This document shows, piece by piece, positions 34,442 to 44,855 of a DNA stretch of 64,000 nt. The translations under genes were made by a program, and so were the position numbers. The DNA lies in assembly GCF_017868775.1 (NCBI RefSeq), contig NZ_CP053381.1, positions 1,302,001 through 1,366,000 of the forward strand. The letters are read 5' to 3'. The notes beneath the pieces are model-generated. The model worked only from the letters and a program-made list of their open reading frames with translations, had not been told where the DNA came from and made no database searches. The DNA comes from Billgrantia sulfidoxydans (GTDB lineage Bacteria > Pseudomonadota > Gammaproteobacteria > Pseudomonadales > Halomonadaceae). Position 1 is the stretch's first letter. Each line of letters starts with the position of its first letter.

Positions 34442-35074
34442 CTATTTCGGCAACGCTTCCACCAGCCCCAGCGCCACGCAGAGGCGCACCAGCTCGGCCA
34501 GGCTGCCGGCGCCCAGCGCCTTCATGCCCCGCAGGCGATAGACCTCCACCGTCTTGGCGCTGACCTCGAGATGCTCGGCGATCTCGCGGCTGGTCAGACC
34601 TTCGGCGACGAGCACCAGGATCTCGCGCTCCTTGGGCCGCAGGGCGTTATAACGCTCGCGCAGGGCGTCGAGCCGTTCACGCACCGCGCGCTGGCGCTGA
34701 TGCTCGGCCAGGGCCTGCTGAACGGCATCGATCAGCTGCTGGTGATTGAAGGGCTTCTCGATGAAGTCGAAGGCACCGGACTTGAGCGCGGCGACGGCCA
34801 TGGGCACGTCGCCGTGGCCGGTCATGAAGATCACCGGCACGGTGGTGTCGCGCTCGTTGAGTCGCTGCTGGACCTGCAGGCCGGAGAGCCCCGGCATGCG
34901 TACGTCCAGCAGCACGGCGTCGAAGGCGTCCGGATCGGCGGCGAGGAATGCCTCGCCATCGGCGAAGGCGCGGGTGGCCAGCCCCACGGAGTCGAGCAGC
35001 CAGGCCAGCGAGTCGCGCAGCGCCTCGTCATCGTCGACCACGGCGATACAGGGGGCGGCGGTGGGCTCGGTCAC
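34442..35074 (-). CDS. FixJ/NarL-type LuxR-HTH response regulator
   Basis: Regulator of 210 residues. The receiver has DDD, Asp57 in LLDVRMPGLSG, and EKPFN; a linker leads to the LuxR-type HTH LRPKEREILVLVAEGLTSREIAEHL. This is the FixJ family layout. Its ATG overlaps the kinase stop by four bases, so it is the partner of the PAS kinase. In related bacteria such pairs control responses to oxygen or dicarboxylates; here the target is unknown. Confidence 0.9.
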   Translation of the reverse strand: MTEPTAAPCIAVVDDDEALRDSLAWLLDSVGLATRAFADGEAFLAADPDAFDAVLLDVRMPGLSGLQVQQRLNERDTTVPVIFMTGHGDVPMAVAALKSGAFDFIEKPFNHQQLIDAVQQALAEHQRQRAVRERLDALRERYNALRPKEREILVLVAEGLTSREIAEHLEVSAKTVEVYRLRGMKALGAGSLAELVRLCVALGLVEALPK

Positions 35075-36651
35075 GGCTGGCTCCGGGGCGGCTGTCGACG
35101 GTAAGAGGGGCTGGGCTCGGCCAGCAGTGTACCGGTAAAGGTGGCACCGTCGGAACCGTCGGCCAGGCTCAGGCTGCCGCCCATCGCTTCCATCAGCGAG
35201 CGGCTGATGGCGAGTCCCATGCCGAGCCCTTCCGGGCGGCTGGAGTGAAACGGTGTGAAGATCGCCTGTGCCTCGTCATGCGAGATGCCGGGGCCCTGGT
35301 CGCTGACGCGGAAGGTGACCTCGCGGCGCCCGCTCCGGTGTGCGTGAATTTCCACCCGTGTTGCGCCGGGGCGTTCGCGGCTCGCTTCCAGCGCGTTGAG
35401 CAGCAGGTTGACCAGTACCTGCTCCAGGGCGATGGGGTCGGCCTGGACGCGTGGAAGCGCTTCCTCCAGCTCGTGGTCGAGGGCAATGCCGGCCTGCTGG
35501 TACTGCCACTCGCACAGACGGCAGGCGGCGTCGACCACCTCGATCAGCGCGACCGGGCGCGGCCGGGTCTGGCCCTTGCGCACGAAGGTGCGGATGTGGC
35601 GCAGGCGCTCGCCCAGCCGCTGCACCTGCGCGTCGATGCGCTCGAGGGGCAGGGTCAGGTCTCTGGCCGGGCGCCCAGGGTCGGCACGCAGCTGGATCAA
35701 TGCTCCGCTGACGTAGTTGGCGATGGCGCCCAGCGGCTGGTTGAGTTCGTGGGCGATATTGGAGGCCAGTTCGCCGGTGGTGGCCAGGCGGTTGGCGTGG
35801 GCGATCTGCTCCTGGTGGCGCCGGGCCTGTGCCTCGGCGGCCTTGCGCAGGCCGATGTCACGGTTGAGCAGGGAGAGGTGGTCGGGCTCGGCGCCGGGGC
35901 CGCGGTGGGCCAGCACCACGCTGAGCACCGGCACCGGCCCCCTGGGGCCCGGCATCTCCAGTTCGCCGCTCCAGGAGCCGTAGCGGGCCACGGCGGGCAG
36001 CACAATCTCGCGCAGGATGGAAAGCGATGCCGGCGTATAGGCCCGCTCGAGGCGGGCGTCGAGCCCTTCGCGCGGCAGGCCCAGCAGCCTCCTTGCCGCC
36101 TCGTTGGAGTAGAACAGCCGCTCGTCGCCGTCGCAGAACAGCACGTAGTCGGTGGTCGATTCCACCACTCGGGCCAGGCGTTCGCGGTTGGCCTCGGCGC
36201 GAATGCGCCGCCCCACGTCGCGGGAGACGCAGAGCACGTCGATCAGCTCGCCGCTGGCCGGGTCGCGGCGGGTGCGGCTGGTGGTCTCGAACCATACGTA
36301 GTGCCCATCCTTGGCGCGGAAACGGTAGGTCTGCTGGTAGAAGCCGTCGTGGTAGTAGACCCGCGGCGACTTGTTGAGCAGGTCGGCCAGGTCCGAGGGA
36401 TGGAACAGGTCGTAGGCCGACACGCCGATCAGTTCCTCGGGTTCGTAGCCGAGCAGGTCGCGGGCGGCCTTCGAGGCGTAGAGGAAGGTGCCGTCGCGGG
36501 CGTGGCGCGAGATCAGGTCGGTGGTGCTCTCCGCCAGCCATTGATAGTGGCGCTTCTCCTCGTCGAGTTCGGTGACCCTCGTTTCGAGCGCGGTGCTGCG
36601 GGCCTCGAGCTCGGCCAGGCGTGCACGCAGCGCCTCGATCTCGCTTGCCAT
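35071..36651 (-). CDS. FixL-like PAS sensor histidine kinase
   Basis: Soluble kinase of 526 residues: an N-terminal coiled coil (EIEALRARLAELEARSTA), two PAS domains (about 35-150 and 160-275), a HisKA with NIAHELNQPLGAI (His301) in the FixL/DctB style, and HATPase with VNLLLNALEAS, DQGPGIS and GLGMGLAIS. No TM helix. The PAS domains could bind haem or flavin but no fixed-haem histidine is assigned. Start 36651 overlaps the oxygenase stop (TGATG); a longer open frame upstream overlaps that gene and is rejected. Operon order is oxygenase, kinase, regulator. Confidence 0.9.
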   Translation of the reverse strand: MASEIEALRARLAELEARSTALETRVTELDEEKRHYQWLAESTTDLISRHARDGTFLYASKAARDLLGYEPEELIGVSAYDLFHPSDLADLLNKSPRVYYHDGFYQQTYRFRAKDGHYVWFETTSRTRRDPASGELIDVLCVSRDVGRRIRAEANRERLARVVESTTDYVLFCDGDERLFYSNEAARRLLGLPREGLDARLERAYTPASLSILREIVLPAVARYGSWSGELEMPGPRGPVPVLSVVLAHRGPGAEPDHLSLLNRDIGLRKAAEAQARRHQEQIAHANRLATTGELASNIAHELNQPLGAIANYVSGALIQLRADPGRPARDLTLPLERIDAQVQRLGERLRHIRTFVRKGQTRPRPVALIEVVDAACRLCEWQYQQAGIALDHELEEALPRVQADPIALEQVLVNLLLNALEASRERPGATRVEIHAHRSGRREVTFRVSDQGPGISHDEAQAIFTPFHSSRPEGLGMGLAISRSLMEAMGGSLSLADGSDGATFTGTLLAEPSPSYRRQPPRSQP

Positions 36652-37310
36652 CAGCGCGCCGGGTCCACCCGACCGCCCAGCGAGGCGTTGCGCCGGAACC
36701 AGCCGGCAATGCTGGCCCGCGGCAGGCGGGTCGGCAGCACCTCGTGGGGCACGTCTTCGGAGAGAAAGCAGGCGAAGTTGCCGGCCTCGGGACGCACCCG
36801 GGCCACCTCCCGCTCGGGGTCGTCGACGGCGAAGATCGCCATCTCGCCGCCGCCGTCCGCGGGCCAGCCGGGGTTGAGGTAGCCTACCGTGGAGACGACC
36901 CGGTTGGCGCGCCCACGAAAGCTGTCGAGATGCTTCTTGTAGAAGGCGCCCGGCGGGTAGTGGGCGAAGTGGGCCTCGTATTCGAACAGCCCCAGGTACA
37001 GCGCCTGGTTCAGCTCGCGCTGCAGCTCGCCCATGGCCTCGAGATAGCGGCGCTGGGCCAGGCTCTCGCGGTCGAGCCAGCGAATGGCATCGCCGCGGAT
37101 GTCGCGGCGCAGCTGGTGCTCGTCGCCGCGACCGATGCCGGCGGCGGCCAGTGCCTCGCGCTCGGCCATCTCCGCAAGCTCCCGATGCAGGTCGTGACAC
37201 AGCTCGGCGTCGAGGAACCCCTCGCCGATGAACCAGCCCTGTTCCACCAGGGCATCGATCAACTGGGGCAGGGCGCTGGCCGCGAAGGCCGGGCGAGCAA
37301 GAAGCGGCAT
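36651..37310 (-). CDS. 2-oxoglutarate/Fe(II)-dependent oxygenase (prolyl-hydroxylase-like)
   Basis: Cytosolic dioxygenase of 219 residues of the P4H/SM-20/EGL-9-like type, using Fe(II), 2-oxoglutarate and O2. Fe ligands fit HLD at His127 and Asp129 with His189 in VPHEVLPT, and Arg198 (LPRASIAGWF) as the likely 2-OG anchor. The segment YPPGAFYKKHLDSF and VGYLNPGWP are typical. Its stop overlaps the start of the FixL-like kinase. An oxygen-consuming hydroxylase coupled to an oxygen-type sensor pair is notable; its substrate is unknown. Confidence 0.88.
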   Translation of the reverse strand: MPLLARPAFAASALPQLIDALVEQGWFIGEGFLDAELCHDLHRELAEMAEREALAAAGIGRGDEHQLRRDIRGDAIRWLDRESLAQRRYLEAMGELQRELNQALYLGLFEYEAHFAHYPPGAFYKKHLDSFRGRANRVVSTVGYLNPGWPADGGGEMAIFAVDDPEREVARVRPEAGNFACFLSEDVPHEVLPTRLPRASIAGWFRRNASLGGRVDPAR

Positions 37311-37339
37311 GGGCGAGGCGGAACCTCCGGGTCAGGCAG

Positions 37340-37984
37340 TCAGGAAAGGCGCGTCTCGGTCTTCGAGCTGCGCAGCAGGCGTTCGGGAAAATAGCATAGC
37401 CTGCCGTGGGGCGGCTCCTCGAACAAGCTGATGGGGCGCTCGAAACCCTCCGCCAGCAGCTCCACCAGCATCATCGCCGAGAGGCCCCAGATCACCTGGC
37501 CCTGGGTATGGTAGCTGGGCACGTAGTGGGGGCGGCCGTTCACCGGGATCACGTCGGTGTGGTGGCGACGATCCTCGAGGAACAGCGCGAGCGGCACCTC
37601 GAAAATGGCGTCGAGCTCGGTCGGGTCGGGTGCCAGCGGCAGGTCCGGCGGGATCAGGCCCACGTAGGGCGTGACCAGGATGCCGTGCAGCGAGATCACG
37701 TCCGACAGGCGGCCCAGCAGCTCGACCCGCTCCGGCGGCAGGGCGATCTCCTCGTGGGATTCGCGCAGGGCGGTGGCCAGCAGGTCGCGGTCGGCCTCTT
37801 CGCGCTTGCCGCCGGGAAACGCCACCTGCCCGCTGTGGGTGTTGAGATGGCCCGCCCGGCGGGTGAACAGCAGCGTCGGTTCGGGGCGGTCGACGATCGG
37901 CATCAGGACCGCGGCCTGGGGCATGTCGAGGCGCAGGCGGTGCGGAGCGTGCGCTTGCAGGCGCTGGCGAAGTTTCTCTAACAT
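37340..37984 (-). CDS. NUDIX hydrolase, probable CoA pyrophosphatase (NudL-like)
   Basis: Hydrolase of 214 residues resembling NudL/YeaB. The Nudix box is [20 protein letters not shown] then SHEEI (about residues 59-83), and the flanking [28 protein letters not shown] matches the CoA pyrophosphatase subgroup that cleaves CoA to 3',5'-ADP and phosphopantetheine. Start 37984 (MLEKLRQRL) chosen by homologous length; the Shine-Dalgarno is weak. It diverges from the NUDIX gene at 38055. Confidence 0.85.
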   Translation of the reverse strand: MLEKLRQRLQAHAPHRLRLDMPQAAVLMPIVDRPEPTLLFTRRAGHLNTHSGQVAFPGGKREEADRDLLATALRESHEEIALPPERVELLGRLSDVISLHGILVTPYVGLIPPDLPLAPDPTELDAIFEVPLALFLEDRRHHTDVIPVNGRPHYVPSYHTQGQVIWGLSAMMLVELLAEGFERPISLFEEPPHGRLCYFPERLLRSSKTETRLS

Positions 37985-38054
37985 GGAGTTTCCATCGGCT
38001 TTGGTTCCTTCTACCCGGGGGCCTTCGCCGACGTCAAGCCTGCCAGGGAGACCC

Positions 38055-38612
38055 ATGAACTTCTGCAGCCACTGTGGCCAACCCGTGCGCTTCGCGATCC
38101 CGGCAGGGGACGACCGGCCCAGGTACCTGTGCGACGCCTGCGGCTCGATCCACTACCAGAACCCGCGTATCGTGGCCGGCACGCTGCCGGTGAGCGGTTC
38201 GCGCGTGCTGCTCTGCCGCCGGGCGATCTCGCCGCGCAAGGGCTACTGGACCCTGCCGGCGGGGTTCATGGAAAACGCCGAGACCACCCTGGATGCCGCC
38301 GCCCGCGAGACCCGCGAGGAGGCCTGCGCCGAGGTCGACATCCATGGGCTCTACACCCTGATCAACCTGCCGCACATCAACCAGGTTTACATGATCTTCC
38401 GCGCCGACCTCGCCGGCAGTTTCTCGGCCGGGCCCGAGAGCCTCGAGGTGGCGCTGTTCGAGGAGCATGAGATCCCCTGGGACGAACTCGCCTTTCCCAC
38501 CATCGAGCGCACCCTGCGCCACTTCTACGCCGATCGTGACAGCGATCACTACCCGCTGCACATCAGCGACATCACCGCCGAGGATCGCGAACGCTACTTT
38601 GGTTCCGCGTAA
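38055..38612 (+). CDS. NUDIX hydrolase with N-terminal zinc ribbon
   Basis: Protein of 185 residues. An N-terminal Zn ribbon with CSHCGQ and CDACGS (Cys4) is followed by a Nudix domain with [20 protein letters not shown] then AC, the catalytic box. This matches the NADH-pyrophosphatase-like (YjhB-type) family acting on nucleotide diphosphates. AGGGAG six bases before ATG 38055 fixes the start. It is unrelated to the divergent NudL-like hydrolase. Confidence 0.88.
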   Translation: MNFCSHCGQPVRFAIPAGDDRPRYLCDACGSIHYQNPRIVAGTLPVSGSRVLLCRRAISPRKGYWTLPAGFMENAETTLDAAARETREEACAEVDIHGLYTLINLPHINQVYMIFRADLAGSFSAGPESLEVALFEEHEIPWDELAFPTIERTLRHFYADRDSDHYPLHISDITAEDRERYFGSA

Positions 38613-38667
38613 GGGGTTCGCATGACTGGGGTTCGGCCTGATGGCCAAGCGAGAAGGAGCGGGTAAC

Positions 38668-39621
38668 GTGGACAAGTTCGAGCTGAAGCTGGACCAGGCG
38701 GCGCGTGCGGCCTGGCTCTCCTACGTGGGAGGGCGTACCCAGGACGAGATCGCCAGCCAGCTCGGCGTGTCGCGCCCCGGCGTGCAGCGGCTGCTGGCCC
38801 TGGCGCGACAGGAGGGGCTGGTCAAGGTGCATATCGATCATCCGCTGGCCAACTGCATGGTGATGTCGGACGCCATCCTGCAGCGCTTCGGGCTCGAATT
38901 CTGCGACGTGGTGCCGGCCGACCCGGAAGCCCCCGAGAGCAGCGCCCACTACCTGGCGGTGGCGGGGGCGGAGCGGCTGTCCAAGCTGATCGAGCGCTCC
39001 GAGCCGCTGACCCTGTCATTGGGCACCGGGCGCTCGGTGCGCGCCACGGTGGAGGCGCTCAGCCGCATCGAGCGGCCCCAGCACCGCTTCGTCTCGCTGG
39101 TCGGCAACGTCGCCCGCGACGGTTCCGCCAACCGCTATGACGGGGTGATGGTGCTGGCCGACAAGACCGGCGGCGAGCGTTTCCTGCTGCCGGCGCCGGT
39201 GGTGGCCGGCTCGGTGGAGGAGAAGGAGGCGATGCTCGGCCAGCGCCTGTTCCAGGCCATCGTCGAGGTCGCCAAGGACGCCGAGGCGGCCTATATCGGC
39301 GTGGGGCGCATCGACCGCCAGGCGACCCTGTTCCAGGATCACTTCATCAGCGAGGCCGAACTCGACGAGCTGCTTTCGCGCCAGGCCGTGGGTGAGCTGC
39401 TCGGCTGGCCGCTCGACCGCAACGGCGCCGTCATCGAGTGCTCCATCACCCGGCGCGTGACCAGCCTGCCGCTGACGATGTTCCGCGACCAGACCCTGGT
39501 CGCACTGGCCGGGGGCCGCGACAAGGGCCCGGCCATTCTCGCCGCGCTGCGCGGCGGCTGGCTCAAGGGGCTCATCACCGACGAGAACGCCGCCCGCTAT
39601 ATCCTCGAACACGAGTGCTGA
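38668..39621 (+). CDS. SorC-family transcriptional regulator of the polyol operon
   Basis: DNA-binding regulator of 317 residues. The N-terminal HTH (RTQDEIASQLGVSRPGVQRL) belongs to SorC/DeoR-like regulators, followed by the sugar-binding domain (about 60-317) with SLGTGRSVRATVEAL. In Rhodobacter the homologous SmoC controls the sorbitol operon. Start: GTG 38668 is preferred over ATG 38641 because AAGGAG ends nine bases before it, giving MDKFELKLDQAARAAWL, the usual N-terminus. It likely responds to a polyol or sugar phosphate and binds the TGATC repeats at 39683-39722. Confidence 0.9.
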   Translation: MDKFELKLDQAARAAWLSYVGGRTQDEIASQLGVSRPGVQRLLALARQEGLVKVHIDHPLANCMVMSDAILQRFGLEFCDVVPADPEAPESSAHYLAVAGAERLSKLIERSEPLTLSLGTGRSVRATVEALSRIERPQHRFVSLVGNVARDGSANRYDGVMVLADKTGGERFLLPAPVVAGSVEEKEAMLGQRLFQAIVEVAKDAEAAYIGVGRIDRQATLFQDHFISEAELDELLSRQAVGELLGWPLDRNGAVIECSITRRVTSLPLTMFRDQTLVALAGGRDKGPAILAALRGGWLKGLITDENAARYILEHEC

Positions 39622-39682
39622 CCCGGCACGTTCCGAACATAGCCTAAAGTCTAAGGGCTTTTCTTTGCCTTTTCTCGCGCCG

Positions 39683-39722
39683 TGATCGATCATTTGATCG
39701 TTGACTGAGTAAATTGATCAAA
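39683..39722. promoter_or_regulatory. Putative SorC-type operator cluster
   Basis: Three TGATC-based elements lie before the binding-protein gene: the palindrome TGATCGATCA (39683-39692), TTTGATC (39693-39699) and GATCAAA (39716-39722), the latter two forming an inverted repeat with a 16-base spacer, plus TTGATCAA (39714-39721). TTGACT at 39701 could be a -35 element. The regulator encoded just upstream is the obvious candidate. Evidence is pattern only. Confidence 0.5.
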
Positions 39723-39786
39723 ACAACGACTCCGGCGACCAACAACAAGTGCCCCATGGGGCAAGCCCAGCACACAGGAGCCCGAC

Positions 39787-41085
39787 ATGAAGCTCGCTTA
39801 CGCCTTTCCTCTGGCCGGTCTGGCCGTTGCCACTGCGGCCCAGGCCGAGACCATCACCGTGGCCACGGTCAACAACAACGACATGGTGATCATGCAGAGC
39901 CTGACCGAGGCCTTCGAGGAGGCCCATCCGGACATCGAGGTCAACTGGGTGGTGCTCGAGGAGAACGTGCTGCGTCAGCGCCTGACTACCGACATCGCCA
40001 CCGACGGCGGTCAGTTCGACGTCATGACCATCGGCACCTACGAGGCACCGATCTGGGCCGAGCGCGGCTGGCTGGTCGCGCTCGATGACCTGCCCGAGGC
40101 CTACCGCGAGGATGACCTGCTCAAGCCGGTGCGCGACGGCCTCTCCCACGAGGGCACCCTCTACGCGCTGCCGTTCTACGCCGAGAGTTCGATGCTCTAC
40201 TACCGCACCGACCTGTTCGAGGAGGCCGGCATCGAGATGCCCGAGCAGCCGAGCTGGGAGGAGGTGCGTGAATGGGCGGCCGAGCTGCACGATCCCGACA
40301 ACCAGCTGGCCGGCATCTGCCTGCGTGGCAAGCCGGGCTGGGGCGAGAACATGGCGTTTGTCTCCACCCTGGTGAATACCTTCGGCGGACGCTGGTTCGA
40401 CGAGGAGTGGAATCCCGAGCTCGACTCACCGGCCTGGCAGGAGGCGATCGCTTTCTACGTCGACCTGCTCGGCAACTATGGCCCGCCGGGGGCCAGCTCC
40501 AACGGTTTCAACGAGAACCTGGCGCTGTTCTCGCGCGGCAACTGCGCCATGTGGGTCGACGCCACCTCGGCCGCGGGCAAGCTCTACAACCCGGCCGAAT
40601 CGCAGGTGGCCGATCGCCTCGGCTTCGCTCCGGCGCCGGTAGCCGAGACGCCCAAGGGGGCGCACTGGCTGTGGTCGTGGGCATTGGCCATCCCCGCCTC
40701 CTCGGAGAAGCAGGAGGCCGCCCAGGCCTTCCTGACCTGGGCCACCTCCCAGGAGTACATCGAACTCGTCGGCGAGAGCGAGGGCTGGACCAGCGTGCCG
40801 CCCGGCACACGCGAGTCGACCTACGAGAATGAGCGGTACCAGGAGGAGGCACCCTTCGCCGGCTTCGTCCTCGACGCCATCAATAGCGCCGATCCCACCG
40901 ATTCGACGCTGGAGCCGAGCCCCTATGTCGGCGTGCAGTTCGTCGGCATCCCCGAGTTCCAGTCGATCGGCACCCAGGTGGGCCAGACCATCGCCTCGGC
41001 GCTGACCGGCGATACCAGCGTCGAGCAGGCGCTGCAGAGCGCCCAGCGCGCCACCGAGCGCACCATGCAGCGCGCCGGTTACTGA
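39787..41085 (+). CDS. mtlE: Polyol ABC transporter substrate-binding protein (MtlE/SmoE-like)
   Basis: Periplasmic solute-binding protein of 432 residues with signal peptide (about 1-20, ending AAQAE). Family type is the SBP-1 sorbitol/mannitol group, with FYAESSMLYYRTDLFEEAGI and NGFNENLALFSRGNCAMWVD. It delivers mannitol, sorbitol or related polyols to the permease pair. Start at ATG 39787 follows GGAG. An intercistronic hairpin at 41103-41123 follows, probably raising the relative level of this protein. Confidence 0.9.
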   Translation: MKLAYAFPLAGLAVATAAQAETITVATVNNNDMVIMQSLTEAFEEAHPDIEVNWVVLEENVLRQRLTTDIATDGGQFDVMTIGTYEAPIWAERGWLVALDDLPEAYREDDLLKPVRDGLSHEGTLYALPFYAESSMLYYRTDLFEEAGIEMPEQPSWEEVREWAAELHDPDNQLAGICLRGKPGWGENMAFVSTLVNTFGGRWFDEEWNPELDSPAWQEAIAFYVDLLGNYGPPGASSNGFNENLALFSRGNCAMWVDATSAAGKLYNPAESQVADRLGFAPAPVAETPKGAHWLWSWALAIPASSEKQEAAQAFLTWATSQEYIELVGESEGWTSVPPGTRESTYENERYQEEAPFAGFVLDAINSADPTDSTLEPSPYVGVQFVGIPEFQSIGTQVGQTIASALTGDTSVEQALQSAQRATERTMQRAGY

Positions 41086-41102
41086 TCCGGCGCACCCGAC
41101 CT

Positions 41103-41123
41103 CGCCGGGGCCATGCCCCGGCG
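41103..41123 (+). other. Intercistronic stabilising hairpin
   Basis: Perfect nine-bp stem CGCCGGGGC / GCCCCGGCG with loop CAT between the binding-protein and first permease genes. Such hairpins commonly protect the upstream mRNA segment and reduce downstream expression, giving excess binding protein. Confidence 0.55.
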
Positions 41124-41152
41124 GCCAACCCCCAACCTGACGTGGTGATGTC

Positions 41153-42043
41153 ATGAGCAAGACGCGCGCCTCGGGGCGTACCGTCGGCGGCCTGCGCTCG
41201 CTGTCCCTGCAGGCCCCTGCGGTCACGCTGTTGCTGCTGTGGATGCTGGTCCCACTGGGCATGACCGTATGGTTCTCGCTGCAGCGCTACAACCTGCTGA
41301 TGCCCGGCATGGAGAGCTTTGCCGGCCTGGAGAACTACGAGTACCTGTTCACCGACCCGGCGCTGTGGCGTGCCATGGGCAATACCTTGCTGCTGGTGGG
41401 CTCGGTGCTGGTGATCACCGTGGGCGGCGGCGTGCTGCTGGCCGTGCTGTTCCAGCAGGAGTTTCCCGGCCGCGGCATCGCCCGGGTGCTGGCCATCTCG
41501 CCGTTCTTCGTCATGCCCACGGTCAGCGCGCTGGTGTGGAAGAACATGATGATGCACCCCTCCAATGGGGTGCTGGCGTGGCTCGCCGGGGTGTTCGGCC
41601 TGCCGGCGGTGGACTGGTTCTCGTCGCTGCCGCTGACCTCGATCATCATCATCGTTGCCTGGCAGTGGCTGCCGTTCGCGCTGCTGATCCTGCTCACTGC
41701 CATGCAGTCGCTCGACGACGACCAGGTCGAGGCGGCGCGCATGGACGGGGCGGGGCCCATCGCGGTGTTCTTCTACATCACGCTGCCGCACCTCAAGCGC
41801 GCCATCAGCGTGGTGATCATGATCGAGATGATCTTCCTGTTGACGATCTTCGCCGAGATCTACGTCACCACCTCCGGTGGGCCGGGGCTGGCCACCACCA
41901 ATCTGGCCTTCCTGATCTACATCCAGGCGCTGCTCGACTTCGACGTCGGCCTGGCCTCCGCCGGCGGGGTAGTCGCCATCATCCTGGCCAATATCGTCGC
42001 CATCTTCCTGGTCCGGCTGGTGGCCAGGAACCTGGAAAGCTGA
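41153..42043 (+). CDS. mtlF: Polyol ABC transporter permease (MtlF/SmoF-like)
   Basis: Inner-membrane permease of 296 residues, six TM helices, binding-protein-dependent type, with the EAA-like loop DQVEAARMDGAGPIAVFFYI (about 195-215) that contacts the ATPase. It forms a heterodimer with the next gene product. The start has the sequence MSKTRASGRTVGG followed by TM1 LLLLWMLVPLGMTVWF. Stop to next start is 15 bases. Confidence 0.92.
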   Translation: MSKTRASGRTVGGLRSLSLQAPAVTLLLLWMLVPLGMTVWFSLQRYNLLMPGMESFAGLENYEYLFTDPALWRAMGNTLLLVGSVLVITVGGGVLLAVLFQQEFPGRGIARVLAISPFFVMPTVSALVWKNMMMHPSNGVLAWLAGVFGLPAVDWFSSLPLTSIIIIVAWQWLPFALLILLTAMQSLDDDQVEAARMDGAGPIAVFFYITLPHLKRAISVVIMIEMIFLLTIFAEIYVTTSGGPGLATTNLAFLIYIQALLDFDVGLASAGGVVAIILANIVAIFLVRLVARNLES

Positions 42044-42058
42044 GGCGAGGAGCCGCTC

Positions 42059-42970
42059 ATGACCACTTACAAGACCAAGCAGGCCCTGCCGGCCGAGGGA
42101 CACCTGGCCACCACGCCAGCCAGCGAGGTGCGGGCCCGGCACACGCCGCTGGTGCCCAGCGTCGGTGCACGGCGGATCTGGCTCACGCTGCTGGGCTGGG
42201 GGATCGCACTGTTCATCTTCTTCCCCATCCTGTGGATGGTGCTGACCGGCTTCAAGAGCGAAGCCGAGGCAATCGCCGACCCCAGCCTGATCTTCACCCC
42301 GACGCTTGAGAGCTACGTCGCCGTGCAGGCCCGGGCCGACTACTTCAAGTTCGCCATGAACAGCGTGGTGGTGGCCTTCGGCTCGACCCTGCTGGCGCTG
42401 CTCATCGCCATACCATCGGCCTATGCCATGGCCTTCCTGCCCACCAAGCGCACCAAGGGCACGCTGCTGTGGATGCTCTCCACCAAGATGCTGCCGCCGG
42501 TGGGCGTGCTGGTGCCGATCTACCTGCTGTTCCGCGACGTCGGGCTGCTCGACACCCGCACCGGGCTGGTCATCGTCTACACCCTGATGAACCTGCCGAT
42601 CGTGGTGTGGATGCTCTACACCTTCTTCAAGGACCTGCCGCGGGACATCCTCGAGGCGGGGCGCATGGACGGCGCCAGCACGCTGCAGGAGGTGCTCTAC
42701 CTGCTGCTGCCGCTGACCCTGCCGGGCATCGCCTCCACCGGGCTGCTGTCGGTGATCTTGAGCTGGAACGAGGCGTTCTGGAGTCTCAACCTGACCTCCT
42801 CCAGCGCCGCCCCGCTCACCGCCTACATCGCCTCGTTCTCGAGCCCCGAGGGGTTGTTCTGGGCCAAGCTCTCCGCCGCTTCCACGATGGCCATCGCCCC
42901 GATCCTGGTGTTCGGCTGGCTCACCCAGAAACAGATGGTACGCGGCCTCACCTTCGGCGCCGTCAAGTAA
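42059..42970 (+). CDS. mtlG: Polyol ABC transporter permease (MtlG/SmoG-like)
   Basis: Second permease, 303 residues, with six TM helices and an EAA-like loop DILEAGRMDGASTLQEVLY. TM1 is preceded by an N-terminal polar region of about 45 residues. ATG 42059 lies after GCGAGGAG. It pairs with MtlF-like and the ATPase that begins 11 bases after its stop. Confidence 0.92.
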   Translation: MTTYKTKQALPAEGHLATTPASEVRARHTPLVPSVGARRIWLTLLGWGIALFIFFPILWMVLTGFKSEAEAIADPSLIFTPTLESYVAVQARADYFKFAMNSVVVAFGSTLLALLIAIPSAYAMAFLPTKRTKGTLLWMLSTKMLPPVGVLVPIYLLFRDVGLLDTRTGLVIVYTLMNLPIVVWMLYTFFKDLPRDILEAGRMDGASTLQEVLYLLLPLTLPGIASTGLLSVILSWNEAFWSLNLTSSSAAPLTAYIASFSSPEGLFWAKLSAASTMAIAPILVFGWLTQKQMVRGLTFGAVK

Positions 42971-42981
42971 CGAGGTATTCC

Positions 42982-44120
<1,139 letters not shown>

Positions 44121-44124
<4 letters not shown>

Positions 44125-44855
44125 GCGGGGCGGGCATGGAGACACTGATCTTCGATTGCGACGGCGTGCTGGTGGACAGCGAGATCGTCGCCGAGGCCAC
44201 GCTGGCCCAGCAGCTCGGCGAGCTGCTGCCGGACATCCCCGAGGACGTCGCCCTGCGCCAGGCGCTGGGCATGACCACCGCGGCGATCCTCGCGCAGCTG
44301 GAGCGGCAGAGCGTGCATCGGCTGCCGGCGGATGCGCTGGAGCGCATCGATGGCGCCATCGAGGCGCGTCTGGCCGAGGAGCTGCGTGCCGTCGAGGGGG
44401 TGGCGGAAACGCTGGCGCGGATCGAGCTGCCGCTGGCCATCGTCTCCAACAGCCGTCGCCGGCGGGTGCTGGCCTCGCTGGCCGTGACCGGACTCGACGC
44501 CCGGCTGGGCGAGGTGCCGCTGTTCACCGCCGACGAGGTCGAACGACCCAAGCCGGCCCCCGACCTCTACCTGCTGGCGGCGCGCCGGATGGGCCGGGCG
44601 CCGGGCGACTGCCTGGTGGTCGAGGACAGCGTTTCCGGCGTGACGGCGGCCCATGCCGCCGGCATGACGGTGATCGGCTTCACCGGCGCCAGCCATATCG
44701 AGGCGGGGCACGCCGAGCGGTTGCATCAGGCCGGGGCGTGGCGGGTCCTGCCGGCCATGCACGGTCTGGAGGCATTGATCCAGCAGTGGCGCGAGCAACG
44801 CCGCACCGGCGCGAAGGTGGCCACCAGCGAAACCAACGAGGAAAACCCGAGATGA
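44121..44855 (+). CDS. HAD-superfamily phosphatase/phosphoglucomutase-like
   Basis: Soluble hydrolase of 244 residues. The HAD motif I FDCDGVLVDSE with nucleophilic Asp, motif II VSNS and motif III/IV RPKPAPD and VVEDSVSGVTAA are present. It resembles YqaB/beta-phosphoglucomutase-like phosphatases; a sugar phosphate substrate fits the operon. The ATG overlaps the ATPase stop (ATGA); ATG 44136 is a plausible alternative start. It may dephosphorylate or isomerise a toxic intermediate. Confidence 0.86.

Noticed and set aside
35071..37200. Fusion of a kinase with a 130-residue N-terminal extension
   Set aside because: The extension is an out-of-frame reading of the oxygenase gene; the kinase start at 36651 overlaps the oxygenase stop in the usual coupled way.
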